In this document: one piece after another, positions 18,874-28,537 of the stretch | Position numbering within the stretch: the stretch's first letter is position 1 | Layout of the letters: each line of letters starts with the position of its first letter | DNA from: Rhizobium sp. 007 | Lineage (GTDB): Bacteria; Pseudomonadota; Alphaproteobacteria; Rhizobiales; Rhizobiaceae | DNA: 64,000 nucleotides | Direction: 5' to 3' | Assembly (NCBI RefSeq): GCF_015353075.1 | Contig: NZ_CP064187.1 | Coordinates: forward strand, 558,001 to 622,000 | Position numbers and translations under genes: made by a program | Notes under the pieces: model-generated | Told to the model about the DNA's origin: nothing | Database searches by the model: none | The model's input: the letters and a program-made list of their open reading frames with translations, nothing else

Positions 18874-18898
18874 TCTTCTCCCCGCGCGGGAGAAGACG
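18874..18898. repeat. short inverted repeat downstream of kup
   Basis: GTCTTCTCCC and GGGAGAAGAC are perfect 10-base arms around CGCGC, followed by GAAAAACC. It resembles the CTTCTCCCC/GGGGAGAAG core of rhizobial intergenic palindromes and may also terminate kup transcripts. Confidence 0.5.
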
Positions 18899-18953
18899 AA
18901 AAACCGCTCACGGATGCATTCTGGGACACCGCATTAACCAAGCATCAAGGTTA

Positions 18954-20183
18954 ATGGGTGATTTTCGTCTGACTGTTGAAGCGTCCCGTGTCCGGAGTCT
19001 GGCGTTGCGTCGAAATCGCGTTGTCCGCAGCAAGCTGCGTTTTCTCCCTCAGAGCTGGATTTCACCCGCCATCTTCGGCATTTGCGGGTGGCTCGCATTC
19101 CCCACCATCGCATCGCATGCCGATCTCGCCGCCATGCTCGCCGGGCTTGATCAAAGCCGCGACAACTGGCGCATGGTGATGACAAATTCTCCGGCGGGCT
19201 CCATTCATCAGGCCGAACTCGCTTTCGCGGATCCGATCGTGACGGGAACGATCGCGGCCGGCGCGGGCATGGTTCTTCCCGATGGCCGCAAGGTTGCCTT
19301 TGTCGCGAAAGGCAAGGGCCACGAGGAAACGCCGGACGAAGAACGCGTCAACCGCGGTACCAAGAAAGGCCGCATCGTCGCCGTCGAGAAGATGCAGCCG
19401 CCGAAGGATTTCTCCGCCGGCTCCATTCTCCAGCGCACGCAGCTCCTTTTCCAGCCGAGCTTCGACATCAAGGACAAGTCCGCCTTCGTGAAGCCGAAGA
19501 TCATGGGCAAGGAAATCGAGATCGCCACCAATTTCTACAGGAAGCAGCCGGTCATGCCGGAACCCGGCGTTCCGGCGATGCTTGCAGGCCTCGTCACAAG
19601 CAACAAGGCCGACGTGCTGGCGACCGCTTATGCGCCGGCAGCCCCGGACTACGCCCGTCAATCGCCCTTCGACACGATCCTCGCCGATCAGGCAAATGAC
19701 GGCCGCTTCGTTCCGCAGATCGGCGCGGGCGATCATGCATGGGCGGCGAGCATCCTGCCTGCCAGCGCGTTTTCGGCGCGCGAGCAGCAGTGCCTTGCAT
19801 CCGGCATCTATTTCGAAGCTCGCGGCGAATCGGTAAAGGGGCAGGCCGCAGTCGCGCAGGTCATCCTCAACCGCGTCAGGAACCCGGCCTACCCGAAAAC
19901 CATCTGCGGCGTCGTCTACCAGAACGAAGACTGGCGGAACCGCTGCCAGTTTTCCTTCGCCTGCGACAACATCCGCGATCGCGTGAACTCCGAAAATCAC
20001 TGGCGCGTTGCCCGCGACGTCGCCATGGCGGTCACGGCCGGCAAGATCTGGCTTCCGCAAGTCGGCTCGGCTACACATTATCATGCCGTCTATGTCCGGC
20101 CGAAATGGGCAAGGACCATGGAAAAGGTCGGCCGCATCGGCCTGCACGTCTTCTACCGCACCTATGGCGGTGGCTGGAGCTGA
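18954..20183 (+). CDS. SleB-like cell wall hydrolase
   Basis: A 409-residue exported or membrane-anchored protein. A hydrophobic segment near residues 38-58 (PAIFGICGWLAFPTIAS) precedes a long middle region without recognised domains. The C-terminal ~130 residues form a Hydrolase_2/SleB domain: CLASGIYFEARGES with the catalytic Glu, VILNRVRNPAYPKTICGVVY, CQFSFACD and ATHYHAVYV. The likely substrate is peptidoglycan. An inverted repeat CATTAACC/GGTTAATG overlaps the start codon. Confidence 0.88.
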   Translation: MGDFRLTVEASRVRSLALRRNRVVRSKLRFLPQSWISPAIFGICGWLAFPTIASHADLAAMLAGLDQSRDNWRMVMTNSPAGSIHQAELAFADPIVTGTIAAGAGMVLPDGRKVAFVAKGKGHEETPDEERVNRGTKKGRIVAVEKMQPPKDFSAGSILQRTQLLFQPSFDIKDKSAFVKPKIMGKEIEIATNFYRKQPVMPEPGVPAMLAGLVTSNKADVLATAYAPAAPDYARQSPFDTILADQANDGRFVPQIGAGDHAWAASILPASAFSAREQQCLASGIYFEARGESVKGQAAVAQVILNRVRNPAYPKTICGVVYQNEDWRNRCQFSFACDNIRDRVNSENHWRVARDVAMAVTAGKIWLPQVGSATHYHAVYVRPKWARTMEKVGRIGLHVFYRTYGGGWS

Positions 20184-20465
20184 GGAAAAGCCGGTCCGGC
20201 AGCGGATTTCCCCGCCGATCATCGGCTTCGAAAGCGGATTCTTTCGCTCGAATTTTCAAGGCGGTGTGAAATTCGGATCAAATCATTGATTCGGAACGAT
20301 AATTTTATGGCTGGACATAAGCTTCCTACGCCTTGACTATGGTTTCCCCTAAAACTATGTTGCGCGCGACTTCAGAACGGGCCGAAAGGTTTTCAGACCT
20401 TGTGTCCGTTGTCCTGAAAACCGGGGTAGCGGGGATCGCGGACAGCGGAAGACGAGGAGGAAGCC

Positions 20466-20810
20466 ATGGCGGATGACCGCGAGGAAAGTCTTGAAAAGCG
20501 CCGTGCGCAGCTGGGAGCGAAGCTCAAAGCCAAGCGCATAGATGCGGGAGAGGACGAGGCGAACGAAGCCCGCGCCGAGGTAAGCCGCAAAGGCTATGCT
20601 GAGGCGATGAAGCTTTCGAGCGAGTTCATTTCCGCCATCGTCGTCGGTGCCCTTCTTGGCTATCTTTTGGACCGTTTTGTCGGCACGGCGCCTTGGGGGT
20701 TGATTGTTCTTCTGCTTCTCGGATTCTGTGCCGGTGTTTTGAACGTTCTTCGTGCTGCGGGCAAGGTTGCAAAACCGGAGCCTGGAGAGGCCGAAAACGG
20801 CAAGAAATAG
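20466..20810 (+). CDS. atpI: ATP synthase accessory protein I
   Basis: A 114-residue protein: charged N-terminal half with a predicted coil, then two transmembrane helices (FISAIVVGALLGYLLDRFVG and GLIVLLLLGFCAGVLNVL) matching AtpI, which assists c-ring assembly. The ATG is preceded by GAGGAGGAAG. It opens the Fo operon atpI-atpB-atpE-atpF'-atpF. Confidence 0.93.
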   Translation: MADDREESLEKRRAQLGAKLKAKRIDAGEDEANEARAEVSRKGYAEAMKLSSEFISAIVVGALLGYLLDRFVGTAPWGLIVLLLLGFCAGVLNVLRAAGKVAKPEPGEAENGKK

Positions 20811-20880
20811 GGCAGGGTGCCAGGCGCTTTGTCCAGTGTGATGATCCCGCAATCGCGGGCCAAAGAAGAGAGAACAAGCG

Positions 20881-21633
20881 GTGTCTAACGATCCGACCCA
20901 TCAGTTCCTGATCCAGAAGATTGTGCCGATCGAAATCGGCGGAATTGATTTCTCGTTTACCAACGCTTCTCTCTTCATGGCGGCATCCGCTGCCGTTGCC
21001 GCAGGCTTCCTTTATTTCTCGACGTCAAACCGCGCGATCGTTCCCGGCCGCTCGCAGTCGGTCGCGGAAATGTCTTACGAATTCATCGCCGGAATGCTGA
21101 AGGAAGGCGCAGGAACCAAGGGGATGAAGTTCTTCCCGCTGGTCTTTTCGCTCTTCATGTTCGTGCTGACGGCAAACCTGCTTGGCATGTTCCCGTATTT
21201 CTTCACGGTGACGAGCCAGATCATCGTCACCTTCGCCTTGGCGCTGCTCGTCATCGGCACGGTTCTCGTCTACGGCTTCTATAAGCACGGCTTCCATTTC
21301 CTGAATGTCTTCGTGCCCTCGGGCGTGCCAGGCATTCTTCTGCCGCTGGTGGTGGCGATCGAGATCATCTCCTTCCTGTCCCGCCCCATTTCACTTTCTG
21401 TTCGTCTTTTCGCCAATATGCTCGCCGGTCACATCACGCTGAAGGTGTTCGCAGGCTTCGTCGCCTCGCTTGGAGCCCTCGGTGCAGTCGGTGTCGGCGG
21501 TGCCATTCTTCCCCTCATCATGACGGTCGCCCTGACCGGTCTCGAGTTCCTCGTCGCCTTCCTTCAGGCTTACGTCTTTGCGGTGCTGACTTGCATGTAC
21601 CTCAACGACGCAGTTCACCCGGGTGGCCACTAA
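20881..21633 (+). CDS. atpB: F0F1 ATP synthase subunit a
   Basis: The 250-residue membrane subunit a, which forms the proton half-channels next to the c-ring. The essential arginine lies in [18 protein letters not shown], and several hydrophobic helices are visible. The start codon is GTG at 20881, giving MSNDPTHQF, the usual rhizobial N-terminus. Confidence 0.97.
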   Translation: MSNDPTHQFLIQKIVPIEIGGIDFSFTNASLFMAASAAVAAGFLYFSTSNRAIVPGRSQSVAEMSYEFIAGMLKEGAGTKGMKFFPLVFSLFMFVLTANLLGMFPYFFTVTSQIIVTFALALLVIGTVLVYGFYKHGFHFLNVFVPSGVPGILLPLVVAIEIISFLSRPISLSVRLFANMLAGHITLKVFAGFVASLGALGAVGVGGAILPLIMTVALTGLEFLVAFLQAYVFAVLTCMYLNDAVHPGGH

Positions 21634-21701
21634 GGATACCGACATTGACGTCAAAGGGCGTCAGTCAATTCGCCGCAACAACCATTTCAAAGGAGTTCAA
21701 C

Positions 21702-21929
21702 ATGGAAGCGGAAGCAGCAAAGTTCATCGGTGCAGGTCTGGCTTGCTTTGGTATGGCCGGTACGGCTCTCGGCCTCGGCAACATCTTCGGCAACTACCTC
21801 GCCGGCGCTCTGCGCAACCCGTCTGCTGCTGACAGCCAGTTCGGCCGTCTGGTTTTCGGCTTCGCCGTTACGGAAGCTCTGGGCATCTTCTCGCTGCTCG
21901 TCGCTCTCCTTCTGCTCTTCGCCGTCTAA
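21702..21929 (+). CDS. atpE: F0F1 ATP synthase subunit c
   Basis: The 75-residue c-ring subunit: two helices joined by the polar loop ALRNPSA, with the proton-binding glutamate in the second helix ([10 protein letters not shown]). The ATG at 21702 follows AAAGGAG at ideal distance; the longer open frame upstream overlaps the end of atpB and is not part of the protein. Confidence 0.98.
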   Translation: MEAEAAKFIGAGLACFGMAGTALGLGNIFGNYLAGALRNPSAADSQFGRLVFGFAVTEALGIFSLLVALLLLFAV

Positions 21930-22007
21930 TATCGGTGGATTGAGGGATCACGGCCTGCGACCAGCAAGCCGTGATCCTTTGTATTTGCAGTACACCTGGA
22001 GGTGAGC

Positions 22008-22649
22008 ATGTTTTTTGTGACCCCGGCCTATGCTCAAGAAGCTCCGGCGGGAACGGCAGAACCGGGTGCAGCGCCCGCCACGGACCCGCATGCCGCTCCG
22101 GCGCCCGGCGAGGTCCATACCGAGACCGGCGTTCCCGGTGGCGAGCATGGCGGCGGTGTTTTCCCGCCTTTCGATTCGTCGACTTACGCATCCCAGCTTC
22201 TGTGGCTGGCGATCACCTTCGCCGTTTTCTTCTTGCTCATGCAAAAGGTCATTACGCCGCGAATCGGCGGTATCCTCGAGCAGCGCCATAAGCGCATCTC
22301 GCAGGATCTCGACGAGGCAAGCCGCCTGAAGGCGGAAGCCGATGCGGACGTTGCAGCCTATGAAGCTGAACTCGCTGCGGCCCGCGCCAAGTCGAACTCG
22401 ATCGGCTCTGCCGCGCGCGACGCCGCCAAGGCCAAGGCCGAAGAAGATCGCCGCTCCGTCGAAGCGAGCCTCTCCGAGAAGCTGAAAGCTGCCGAGGGCC
22501 GCATCGCCGACATCAAGGCGAAGGCATTTGCAGACGTCGGCACGATTGCCGAGGAAACGGCCGCTGCCGTTATCGAACAGCTGATCGGTGGCACAACGGC
22601 CAAGACCGACGTTGCCGCTGCTGTCGCAGCCGCCAAGAAGGAGGCTTGA
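22008..22649 (+). CDS. atpF': F0F1 ATP synthase subunit b'
   Basis: A 213-residue second b-type stator subunit (also called atpG or atpF2), typical of alphaproteobacteria and photosynthetic bacteria. After an alanine/proline-rich N-terminal stretch comes one membrane helix ([20 protein letters not shown]), then a long alanine-rich coiled coil. ATG 22008 is preferred because GGAGG sits six bases upstream; an in-frame GTG at 22002 overlaps that site. Confidence 0.95.
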   Translation: MFFVTPAYAQEAPAGTAEPGAAPATDPHAAPAPGEVHTETGVPGGEHGGGVFPPFDSSTYASQLLWLAITFAVFFLLMQKVITPRIGGILEQRHKRISQDLDEASRLKAEADADVAAYEAELAAARAKSNSIGSAARDAAKAKAEEDRRSVEASLSEKLKAAEGRIADIKAKAFADVGTIAEETAAAVIEQLIGGTTAKTDVAAAVAAAKKEA

Positions 22650-22652
22650 TCG

Positions 22653-23138
22653 ATGGAATTTGATGCAACTTTCTTCGCCTTTGTCGGCCTCGTCTTGTTC
22701 CTGGCCCTCGTCGTCTATCTGAAGGTTCCGGGCATGATGGCAAAGTCGCTCGACGACCGCGCCGACCAGATCCGCAACGAGCTGGCCGAAGCCAAGCGTC
22801 TGCGCGAAGAGGCTCAGCATCTGCTGGCCGAATACCAGCGCAAGCGCAAGGAAGCGGAAGCGGAGGCTGCGCATATCGTCGCCGCCGCCGAGCGCGAAGC
22901 CGAGATGCTGACTGCCGAGGCGAAGAAGAAGACGGAAGAGTTCGTCGCCAACCGCACGGCCCTTTCGGAACAGAAGATCAAGCAGGCGGAAGCCGATGCG
23001 ATGAAAGCCGTCCGTTCGGCTGCCGTCGATCTGGCGATCACCGCGGCCGAAACGGTTCTCGCCAAGAAGGCCGACGGCAAGGTCCAGGCCGACCTCTTCA
23101 AGGGTGCCGTCGGCGAAGTGAAGACGCGCTTGAACTGA
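22653..23138 (+). CDS. atpF: F0F1 ATP synthase subunit b
   Basis: The 161-residue stator subunit b: N-terminal membrane helix (FFAFVGLVLFLALVVYLKVP) followed by an uninterrupted coiled coil rich in Ala, Glu and Lys. It starts three bases after atpF' and closes the Fo operon. The two b-type subunits are expected to act as a heterodimer. Confidence 0.96.
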   Translation: MEFDATFFAFVGLVLFLALVVYLKVPGMMAKSLDDRADQIRNELAEAKRLREEAQHLLAEYQRKRKEAEAEAAHIVAAAEREAEMLTAEAKKKTEEFVANRTALSEQKIKQAEADAMKAVRSAAVDLAITAAETVLAKKADGKVQADLFKGAVGEVKTRLN

Positions 23139-23160
23139 GCGTTCTTTCATGTTGATCTGG

Positions 23161-23187
23161 AAAGGCCCCGGCATCGGGGCTTTTTTT
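23161..23187 (+). terminator. intrinsic terminator of the atp Fo operon
   Basis: GCCCCG-GCAT-CGGGGC followed by seven T residues (23165-23187), 22 bases after the atpF stop codon. Textbook form. Confidence 0.9.
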
Positions 23188-23218
23188 ATTGGCGGCGGTG
23201 CGGCTGCCGGAGTTGCTG

Positions 23219-23980
23219 ATGCTGAAGGATGAGGCAGGTTCCGGACCGATCTTGCGTGACGGGCTTGTATGGCGCGCCACGCGTCCATGGACTGCGAATG
23301 TGCATTCTCTCTTTGGGCACCTGAAGCAGTGCGACTTCGCTTCAGCGCCGCGATCTGCAGGCTATGATGAGAATTTCGAGCGCGTGACTTTTATTGAGGG
23401 CGAGTGCGGCGACCTCGATAGTGTCCAAATGCGCTTGGACACGGTACTGACTTCTGCGGCGCGATTGCTGCGCATCTACCACGATTGCTCGGCATCCTTT
23501 CAGGGGGCCGCTGAAGGCGCCTGGCAGCTTAAGCCGAAGCCGCCGTTTGAAGTCATCTGTCATGGCGATTTTGCACCGTACAACGTCGTCATGCGCGACG
23601 GCAAAGCGATAGGCATCATCGATTTCGAAGCGGCACATCCCGGTCCGAGGCTCTGGGATATCGCCTATGCTGTCTATCGATGGGCGCCGCTGTCGAGACA
23701 TATCGCGGTAGAGAGCATTGTCACGATCGAAGAGCAGATCAACCGGGCGCGGGACTTCCTCGACGCTTACGGCTTGCCAGCCGATGAACGCGCCGCTTTG
23801 CCTGATCTTGTCATCGAGCGTTTGAAGGGGCTTGTCGCTTTCATGGAAGCGGAAGCGGCGCGGGGATCGGAAAAATACCGCAAGGATATCGAAGAGGGCC
23901 ATCATCGGCTTTTTCGCGATGACATCGGCTACATCCACGTTCATCGGGATCAAATCGCGGCCGGACTCATGGCCACTTGA
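23219..23980 (+). CDS. aminoglycoside phosphotransferase (APH)-family kinase
   Basis: A 253-residue kinase-like protein. The catalytic loop HGDFAPYNVV and the metal-binding IIDFEAAHPG are both present, so the ATP site looks functional. Substrate unknown; the APH family includes many small-molecule kinases other than antibiotic resistance enzymes, and chromosomal location among core genes gives no reason to call it resistance. I chose ATG 23219 (GGAG ten bases upstream), since earlier alternative starts fall beside the atp terminator. Confidence 0.8.
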   Translation: MLKDEAGSGPILRDGLVWRATRPWTANVHSLFGHLKQCDFASAPRSAGYDENFERVTFIEGECGDLDSVQMRLDTVLTSAARLLRIYHDCSASFQGAAEGAWQLKPKPPFEVICHGDFAPYNVVMRDGKAIGIIDFEAAHPGPRLWDIAYAVYRWAPLSRHIAVESIVTIEEQINRARDFLDAYGLPADERAALPDLVIERLKGLVAFMEAEAARGSEKYRKDIEEGHHRLFRDDIGYIHVHRDQIAAGLMAT

Positions 23981-24164
23981 TTGAGCCGGCAACAAGCCGA
24001 AGTGGTGAATCCTGCCACAAATCCGCCGCTCGATGGTCGGCAGATCGCCTTCCTATTGCCGCACCGAAAACGTCTGAGAGTCACATTGTCGCCGGATCGT
24101 TCCTCAACCCTAACCGGCGGCCAAGGCAGTATGTCGCCGTCCACGCCACCACAGAGGAATGAAT

Positions 24165-24605
24165 ATGATCACTCGTTATACCCCTGTTGCATCGTTGACC
24201 GCTGCAGCTCTCAGCTTGATGTTTCTCGGCAACCCCGCGTCCGCACAGCAGGCAGCTCCAGCCCAGCAACCGGTTCAAGCGCAACCAGAAAGCAAAGGCG
24301 CGACCGCAGCCGTCAGCGATCAGAAAATCGAGGCCTTTGCGGTCGCCTATCTCCAGGTTGACCAGGTTAGGCAGGAATACTCGGCCAAGATCGGAGCCAC
24401 ACAGGACACGGCAGCGAAGCAACAGCTGCAGACTGAAGCCAGTAAGCAAATGGTTCAGGCCGTGGAAGCCTCTCCAGGCATCTCGCTAGATGAGTATAAC
24501 TCAATTCTAACCGCCGCGCAGAACGATCCGGCGCTCGTCAAGAGAGTTCAGGAAAAGCTCCAGGAATCTGCACCCGCGCAGCCGGCGCCCGCGAAGCAGC
24601 AGTAA
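24165..24605 (+). CDS. secreted DUF4168-family protein
   Basis: A 146-residue exported protein: signal peptide (ITRYTPVASLTAAALSLMFL, cleavage after ASA), a glutamine/proline/alanine-rich stretch, then a DUF4168-like helical domain (KIEAFAVAYLQVDQVRQEY, later GISLDEYNSILTAAQNDPAL). Family function is unknown. ATG 24165 gives a better spacing to AGAGG than ATG 24159. Confidence 0.75.
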   Translation: MITRYTPVASLTAAALSLMFLGNPASAQQAAPAQQPVQAQPESKGATAAVSDQKIEAFAVAYLQVDQVRQEYSAKIGATQDTAAKQQLQTEASKQMVQAVEASPGISLDEYNSILTAAQNDPALVKRVQEKLQESAPAQPAPAKQQ

Positions 24606-24650
24606 GCCGTGCGCCGGGACTGCACTTCAAATTGGTGCTGTTTTGGTTCC

Positions 24651-24679
24651 ATTGAAGCGGTCTGAATGACCGCTTCAAT
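24651..24679. terminator. perfect hairpin between DUF4168 and rnhB genes
   Basis: ATTGAAGCGGTC and GACCGCTTCAAT are perfect 12-base arms with loop TGAAT, lying between two convergent genes. There is no T-run, so it may act as a two-way terminator or mRNA end stabiliser. Confidence 0.5.
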
Positions 24680-24736
24680 CATCACGTGCGAACGCGAGAT
24701 GCTGCTTCGAGTTCGACAGGTCTGCAGCGGCAGCAG

Positions 24737-25429
24737 TTACTCTTCCAGCATTTCGTCCATCGTGGCGCCTTCGGTGCCGTTCTTCTTCAACGGCCGGAAG
24801 CTCATGCGGTGAAGCGAGCAGGGGCCATGCCGCTCGATGCGGGCGCGGTGCTGCGCCGTGCCATAACCCACATGCGCGGCAAAGCCGTAATCGGGGAAGA
24901 CGGCATCTGCACGCGCCATCATCCGGTCGCGGGTCACCTTGGCAACGATAGAGGCGGCGGCGATCGAGACCGAGCGCGAATCGCCCTTGACCACCGCTTG
25001 GCCTGGGCACTCCAGCCCCGGCGGCACGTCGAGGCCATCGGTCAGGACATAGCTTGCAGGGATGGCAAGGCCGCAGATTGCCCGGCGCATGGCGTCGAGG
25101 CTTGCCTTGCGGATATCCGTGAGGTCGATGTGTGTGGAACTCGACGATGCGATGGACACCGTCGCGGTTGCGAGGATTTGGGCGAAAAGTTGTTCGCGCC
25201 GTTGCGCCGAGAGCTGCTTGGAATCGTTCAGCCCGTCCGGGATACGCCTGGGATCAAGAATGACGGCAGCGGCGACGACAGGTCCGGCCAGAGGGCCGCG
25301 CCCTGCCTCATCGGCGCCAGCGACCGGCCAGTGACCGGCCTTGCGTGCCTTCAGTTCCAGCTTGAAGTCCGGGACGAGCGGCACCTCTTCGAAAAGCAGA
25401 GGAGAATCGGGTGACGTGCGAGGTTTCAT
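24737..25429 (-). CDS. rnhB: ribonuclease HII
   Basis: A 230-residue RNase HII, which removes ribonucleotides and RNA primers from RNA-DNA hybrids. Motifs: [15 protein letters not shown] (first catalytic Asp and Glu), [30 protein letters not shown] and a basic C-terminus. The ATG at 25429 starts [10 protein letters not shown]; the open frame extends further upstream but through a G+C-rich, unconserved stretch between this gene and the radical SAM gene. Confidence 0.95.
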   Translation of the reverse strand: MKPRTSPDSPLLFEEVPLVPDFKLELKARKAGHWPVAGADEAGRGPLAGPVVAAAVILDPRRIPDGLNDSKQLSAQRREQLFAQILATATVSIASSSSTHIDLTDIRKASLDAMRRAICGLAIPASYVLTDGLDVPPGLECPGQAVVKGDSRSVSIAAASIVAKVTRDRMMARADAVFPDYGFAAHVGYGTAQHRARIERHGPCSLHRMSFRPLKKNGTEGATMDEMLEE

Positions 25430-25622
25430 GCGGCTGAACCTCGCACGCCAACCCGATTTCCTGCAAGCCCCCGGATCAGGGCGGCGCACCGGGGGCTCAG
25501 GCCGCGAAACGGGCAGGGGGCCGTTTGCGGCAGCAAGAGGCCAGGGCGGCGGCCTCCTGCGGGGTAACTCGTTATGGCATTCGCCGGACGGCCTCAGGGA
25601 ACCCCCGCGTGCGGACGGGCGG

Positions 25623-26780
25623 CTAAAGCAGCGAAAGCTGCACGCCGCTGCCATCCGGCGGCACGAAAAGATCGTCGCGAAGCGGCATGCTGCGCCTTGT
25701 CATGCCGAGCCGTTTCGTCGCCATCTCGAAGCGGCGGGCGAGCTGCCAGGCATAGGGGCCGGCGCCTTTCATGCGCTTGCCGAATTCGGCGTCGTAGTCC
25801 TTGCCGCCGCGCATCGAGCGGACCAGCGACATGACGTGCCGGTAGCGATCCGGATAGTTCTGCAACAGCCAGTCGCGGAAGAGCGGAGCGACTTCCAGCG
25901 GCAGGCGCAGGATCACGTAGCCCGCCTCCAGCGCACCGGCAACCTTTGCCGCGTCGAGAATGCGTTCCAGCTCGTGGTCGTTCAGCGCGGGGATCATCGG
26001 AGCGGCCATCACCGAGGTCGGGATGCCCGCCTCTGTCAGGGCCTGGATCGCCTCCAGCCGGCGCGGCGGCGTTGCGGCGCGCGGTTCCATCGCACGAGCG
26101 AGCTTGCGGTCCAGCGTGGTCACCGAAAGCGCGGCACGCACAAGGCTCTTGGCTGCCATCTCCTGCAGGATATCGATATCGCGCAGAATCAGCGCCGACT
26201 TGGTGACGATCGAGACCGGATGGTTCGCCTTGTTCAGCACTTCGAGGATCTGCCGCATGATACGCCATTCCTTCTCGATCGGCTGGTAGGGATCGGTATT
26301 GGTTCCGATGGCGATGACCCGCGGCTTGTAGCCGGGCTTCGCAAGCTCGCGCTCCAAAAGTTTGGCCGCATCCGGCTTGGCAAACAGCCTGGCTTCGAAA
26401 TCGAGGCCCGCCGAAAGCCCCAGATAGGCGTGCGTCGGCCGGGCGAAGCAGTAGATGCAGCCGTGTTCGCAGCCGCGATAGGGATTGATCGACCGGTCGA
26501 ACGGAACGTCCGGCGACTCGTTGCGAGTAATCGCCGTGCGCGGCTTTTCGATCTGCACTTCGGTCTTGAAGGGCGGCAGTTCTTCCAGCGTCTGCCAGCC
26601 GTCGTCGAAGGTCTCGCGGTGCATCGGCTCGAAGCGCCCGCTGGGGTTCAGTCCAGCCGCGCGGCCGCGGCGCCGGTCGCCCTCGATGCGAAGGCCGGAA
26701 GAGGCGATCAACACTTCGGCAACATCCGCCGTATTGGCAGGCGCAAACGCAGCCTGCCCTGCAAGGGACTGTTCGTTCAT
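25623..26780 (-). CDS. PA0069-family radical SAM protein
   Basis: A 385-residue radical SAM protein. The [4Fe-4S] motif is C104-x3-C108-x2-C111 ([13 protein letters not shown]), with conserved NPYRG before it and GTNTDPYQP and [15 protein letters not shown] after it, typical of the SplB-like PA0069 group. No function is established for the group. ATG 26780 is preferred because GGGAGAA lies upstream. It lies upstream of rnhB on the same strand, with 193 bases between them. Confidence 0.92.
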   Translation of the reverse strand: MNEQSLAGQAAFAPANTADVAEVLIASSGLRIEGDRRRGRAAGLNPSGRFEPMHRETFDDGWQTLEELPPFKTEVQIEKPRTAITRNESPDVPFDRSINPYRGCEHGCIYCFARPTHAYLGLSAGLDFEARLFAKPDAAKLLERELAKPGYKPRVIAIGTNTDPYQPIEKEWRIMRQILEVLNKANHPVSIVTKSALILRDIDILQEMAAKSLVRAALSVTTLDRKLARAMEPRAATPPRRLEAIQALTEAGIPTSVMAAPMIPALNDHELERILDAAKVAGALEAGYVILRLPLEVAPLFRDWLLQNYPDRYRHVMSLVRSMRGGKDYDAEFGKRMKGAGPYAWQLARRFEMATKRLGMTRRSMPLRDDLFVPPDGSGVQLSLL

Positions 26781-26917
26781 CCGATTCTCCCGCGACAAGG
26801 CAATTGCCTTCGTCCGTCTTGATGATTAAATTCCTATCGAGAAAAAGAGAACAATGCAAGAACAAAATGAGGAAAGTCACGCTGGCAAATTTTTGTGCGG
26901 CGCTTTATAAATAGGCA

Positions 26918-27436
26918 ATGTTGACGGTTGTTCTGGAGTGCCAGGATCAGGAACCTGAGCTGGCGCAGACTTTATCGGTGCTGGTGGCGGGTGCAGTCGA
27001 AGGGCTCGTAAGCGACGTGGTCGTGCTCGATCACGGCTCGCGCGATGGTACATCCAGGGTGGCGGACGCGGCTGGGTGCCGGTTCCATTCGCAATGGGAT
27101 ATCAAGGATATATTGCGCTCGGCCCGCGGCGAGTGGCTACTTTTCGTCGAACCTGGCGCCCGGCCGCAGACTGGTTGGATAGACGAGATCGCCGAATATG
27201 TCGCCCTCAACAAAGTCCCGGCGCGTTTCACCGCCTCGCGCGGATACAGGCGCCCGTTTTTCCAGCGTGTAGGCCGGTCGCTGCCGCCGCTGGAACTCGG
27301 CCTTCTCCTGTCGAAGAAACACGCGATTGCCGCCGCAAGAAGCGGAATGCGCCTTTCGGAATTTGCCAAGGGGCAGAAGCTGCGCAAGCTTTCCAGCGAG
27401 CTGATTCCCTCCTGGGTCGCCCGCGCCGCACGATAG
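26918..27436 (+). CDS. short glycosyltransferase family 2-like protein
   Basis: A 172-residue protein with a GT2-like nucleotide-sugar fold start (LTVVLECQDQEPELAQTL, then VVVLDHGSRDGTSRVAD and WLLFVEPGARP). It is much shorter than full GT2 enzymes, and the usual DxD is not obvious, so activity is doubtful. The C-terminal part is basic. Possibly a specialised or degenerate transferase. Confidence 0.65.
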   Translation: MLTVVLECQDQEPELAQTLSVLVAGAVEGLVSDVVVLDHGSRDGTSRVADAAGCRFHSQWDIKDILRSARGEWLLFVEPGARPQTGWIDEIAEYVALNKVPARFTASRGYRRPFFQRVGRSLPPLELGLLLSKKHAIAAARSGMRLSEFAKGQKLRKLSSELIPSWVARAAR

Positions 27437-27621
27437 CGCGCAAACTTTTCAGCACTCGCGCTAAAGATGGCGCCCGATACGATTTCGCGCTATAATTCAG
27501 CCATGGCGCCGCCCGAGCGCCCCGCTTCTTGGCGGCCGACCATGGAATGCCGACAGGCGGCAGAACAGGTCACAGCGGAAGTCTCCTCTTCTGCCGGGTT
27601 TCCGGCGAAAGGAGGTGCGTC

Positions 27622-27936
27622 ATGAAACGCAATATGATCCGCGGCCTGCTGGCCGTCATATTGACGACATTGGTGATCGCGCATCCGCATTCGGCAGCAT
27701 CGCAGATGATGCGCAGTTGCGCAGGCCGATCCGAGGTCGTCAAGTTCCTGGACAAGAACTTTGCCGAAAAGCTCACCGCGGTCGGACTGATCAACCAGAA
27801 CGCCATTCTTGAGGTCTATGCCGCCAAGAGCGGCACCTGGACACTCATCATAACGGATGTTCACGGCGTCAGCTGCTTCCTGCTGTCGGGTGACAACTGG
27901 GAAACGATACCCACTTTGCCGGGCTTGGATACATAG
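27622..27936 (+). CDS. small secreted hypothetical protein
   Basis: A 104-residue protein with a signal peptide (MIRGLLAVILTTLVIAHPH, cleavage after AAS). The mature part has two cysteines (RSCAGR and GVSCFLL) that could form a disulfide. The ATG at 27622 follows a strong AGGAGGTG site. No known domain recognised; secreted proteins of this size and form are common in rhizobia. Confidence 0.7.
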   Translation: MKRNMIRGLLAVILTTLVIAHPHSAASQMMRSCAGRSEVVKFLDKNFAEKLTAVGLINQNAILEVYAAKSGTWTLIITDVHGVSCFLLSGDNWETIPTLPGLDT

Positions 27937-27982
27937 CGAACGCAGGCTGCTGCCATGGCGCACCCGGGCAGCAGCGCGCCTT

Positions 27983-28537
27983 CTACTTCCCCACGCCGCG
28001 CTTCATGTGCTCGTCGAGCCGCGGCATGATCTCCACGAAATTGCAGGGCATGTGGCGGTAGTCAAGCTGCGCCTTCAAGATGCCGTCCCAGGCGTCCTTG
28101 CAGGCGCCGGGCGAGCCCGGGAGCACGAAGATGAAGGTAGCCTTGGCAACCCCTGCCGTTGCCCGCGATTGGATCGTCGATGTGCCGATCTTGTCGTAGG
28201 AGACGCGGTGGAAGACTGCCGAGAAGCCGTCCATGCGCTTTTCGAACAGCGGCTCCAGCGCCTCGGGCGTGACGTCGCGGCCGGTCAAGCCGGTGCCACC
28301 GGTGGTGATCACGACGTCGATGCCGTGAGTCTCCGTCCAGGCGTTGACCTGGGCTGCGATGGCCACCTTGTCGTCGCGCACGATGGCGCGGTCCATCAGC
28401 TTGTGGCCGGCCTCGGCGATCCGCGCCACAAGCGTGTCGCCGGATTTGTCGTTCTCCAGCGTGCGCGTGTCCGAAACCGTCAGCACGGCGATGCCGACGG
28501 GAATGAACGGCCGCTGTTCGTCGATACCTGTCATCAC
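27983..28537 (-). CDS. moaB: molybdenum cofactor biosynthesis protein B
   Basis: A 184-residue MoaB/Mog-type protein that acts in the adenylylation step of molybdopterin. It shows VLTVSDTRTLENDKSGD, TTGGTGLTGRDVTPEAL and FVLPGSPGACKDAW, the molybdopterin-binding regions. It starts inside the end of ispE (four-base overlap), with GGGAG upstream, so the two genes are translationally coupled. Confidence 0.95.
   Translation of the reverse strand: MMTGIDEQRPFIPVGIAVLTVSDTRTLENDKSGDTLVARIAEAGHKLMDRAIVRDDKVAIAAQVNAWTETHGIDVVITTGGTGLTGRDVTPEALEPLFEKRMDGFSAVFHRVSYDKIGTSTIQSRATAGVAKATFIFVLPGSPGACKDAWDGILKAQLDYRHMPCNFVEIMPRLDEHMKRGVGK

Noticed and set aside
23219..23980. Antibiotic resistance gene (APH motif)
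   Set aside because: HGDFAPYN/IDFE define a broad kinase superfamily; chromosomal setting and lack of mobile DNA give no support for resistance.
25341..26822. Plus-strand open frame of 493 codons opposite the radical SAM gene
   Set aside because: The minus strand codes for a protein with an intact CxxxCxxC motif; the plus frame has no family.
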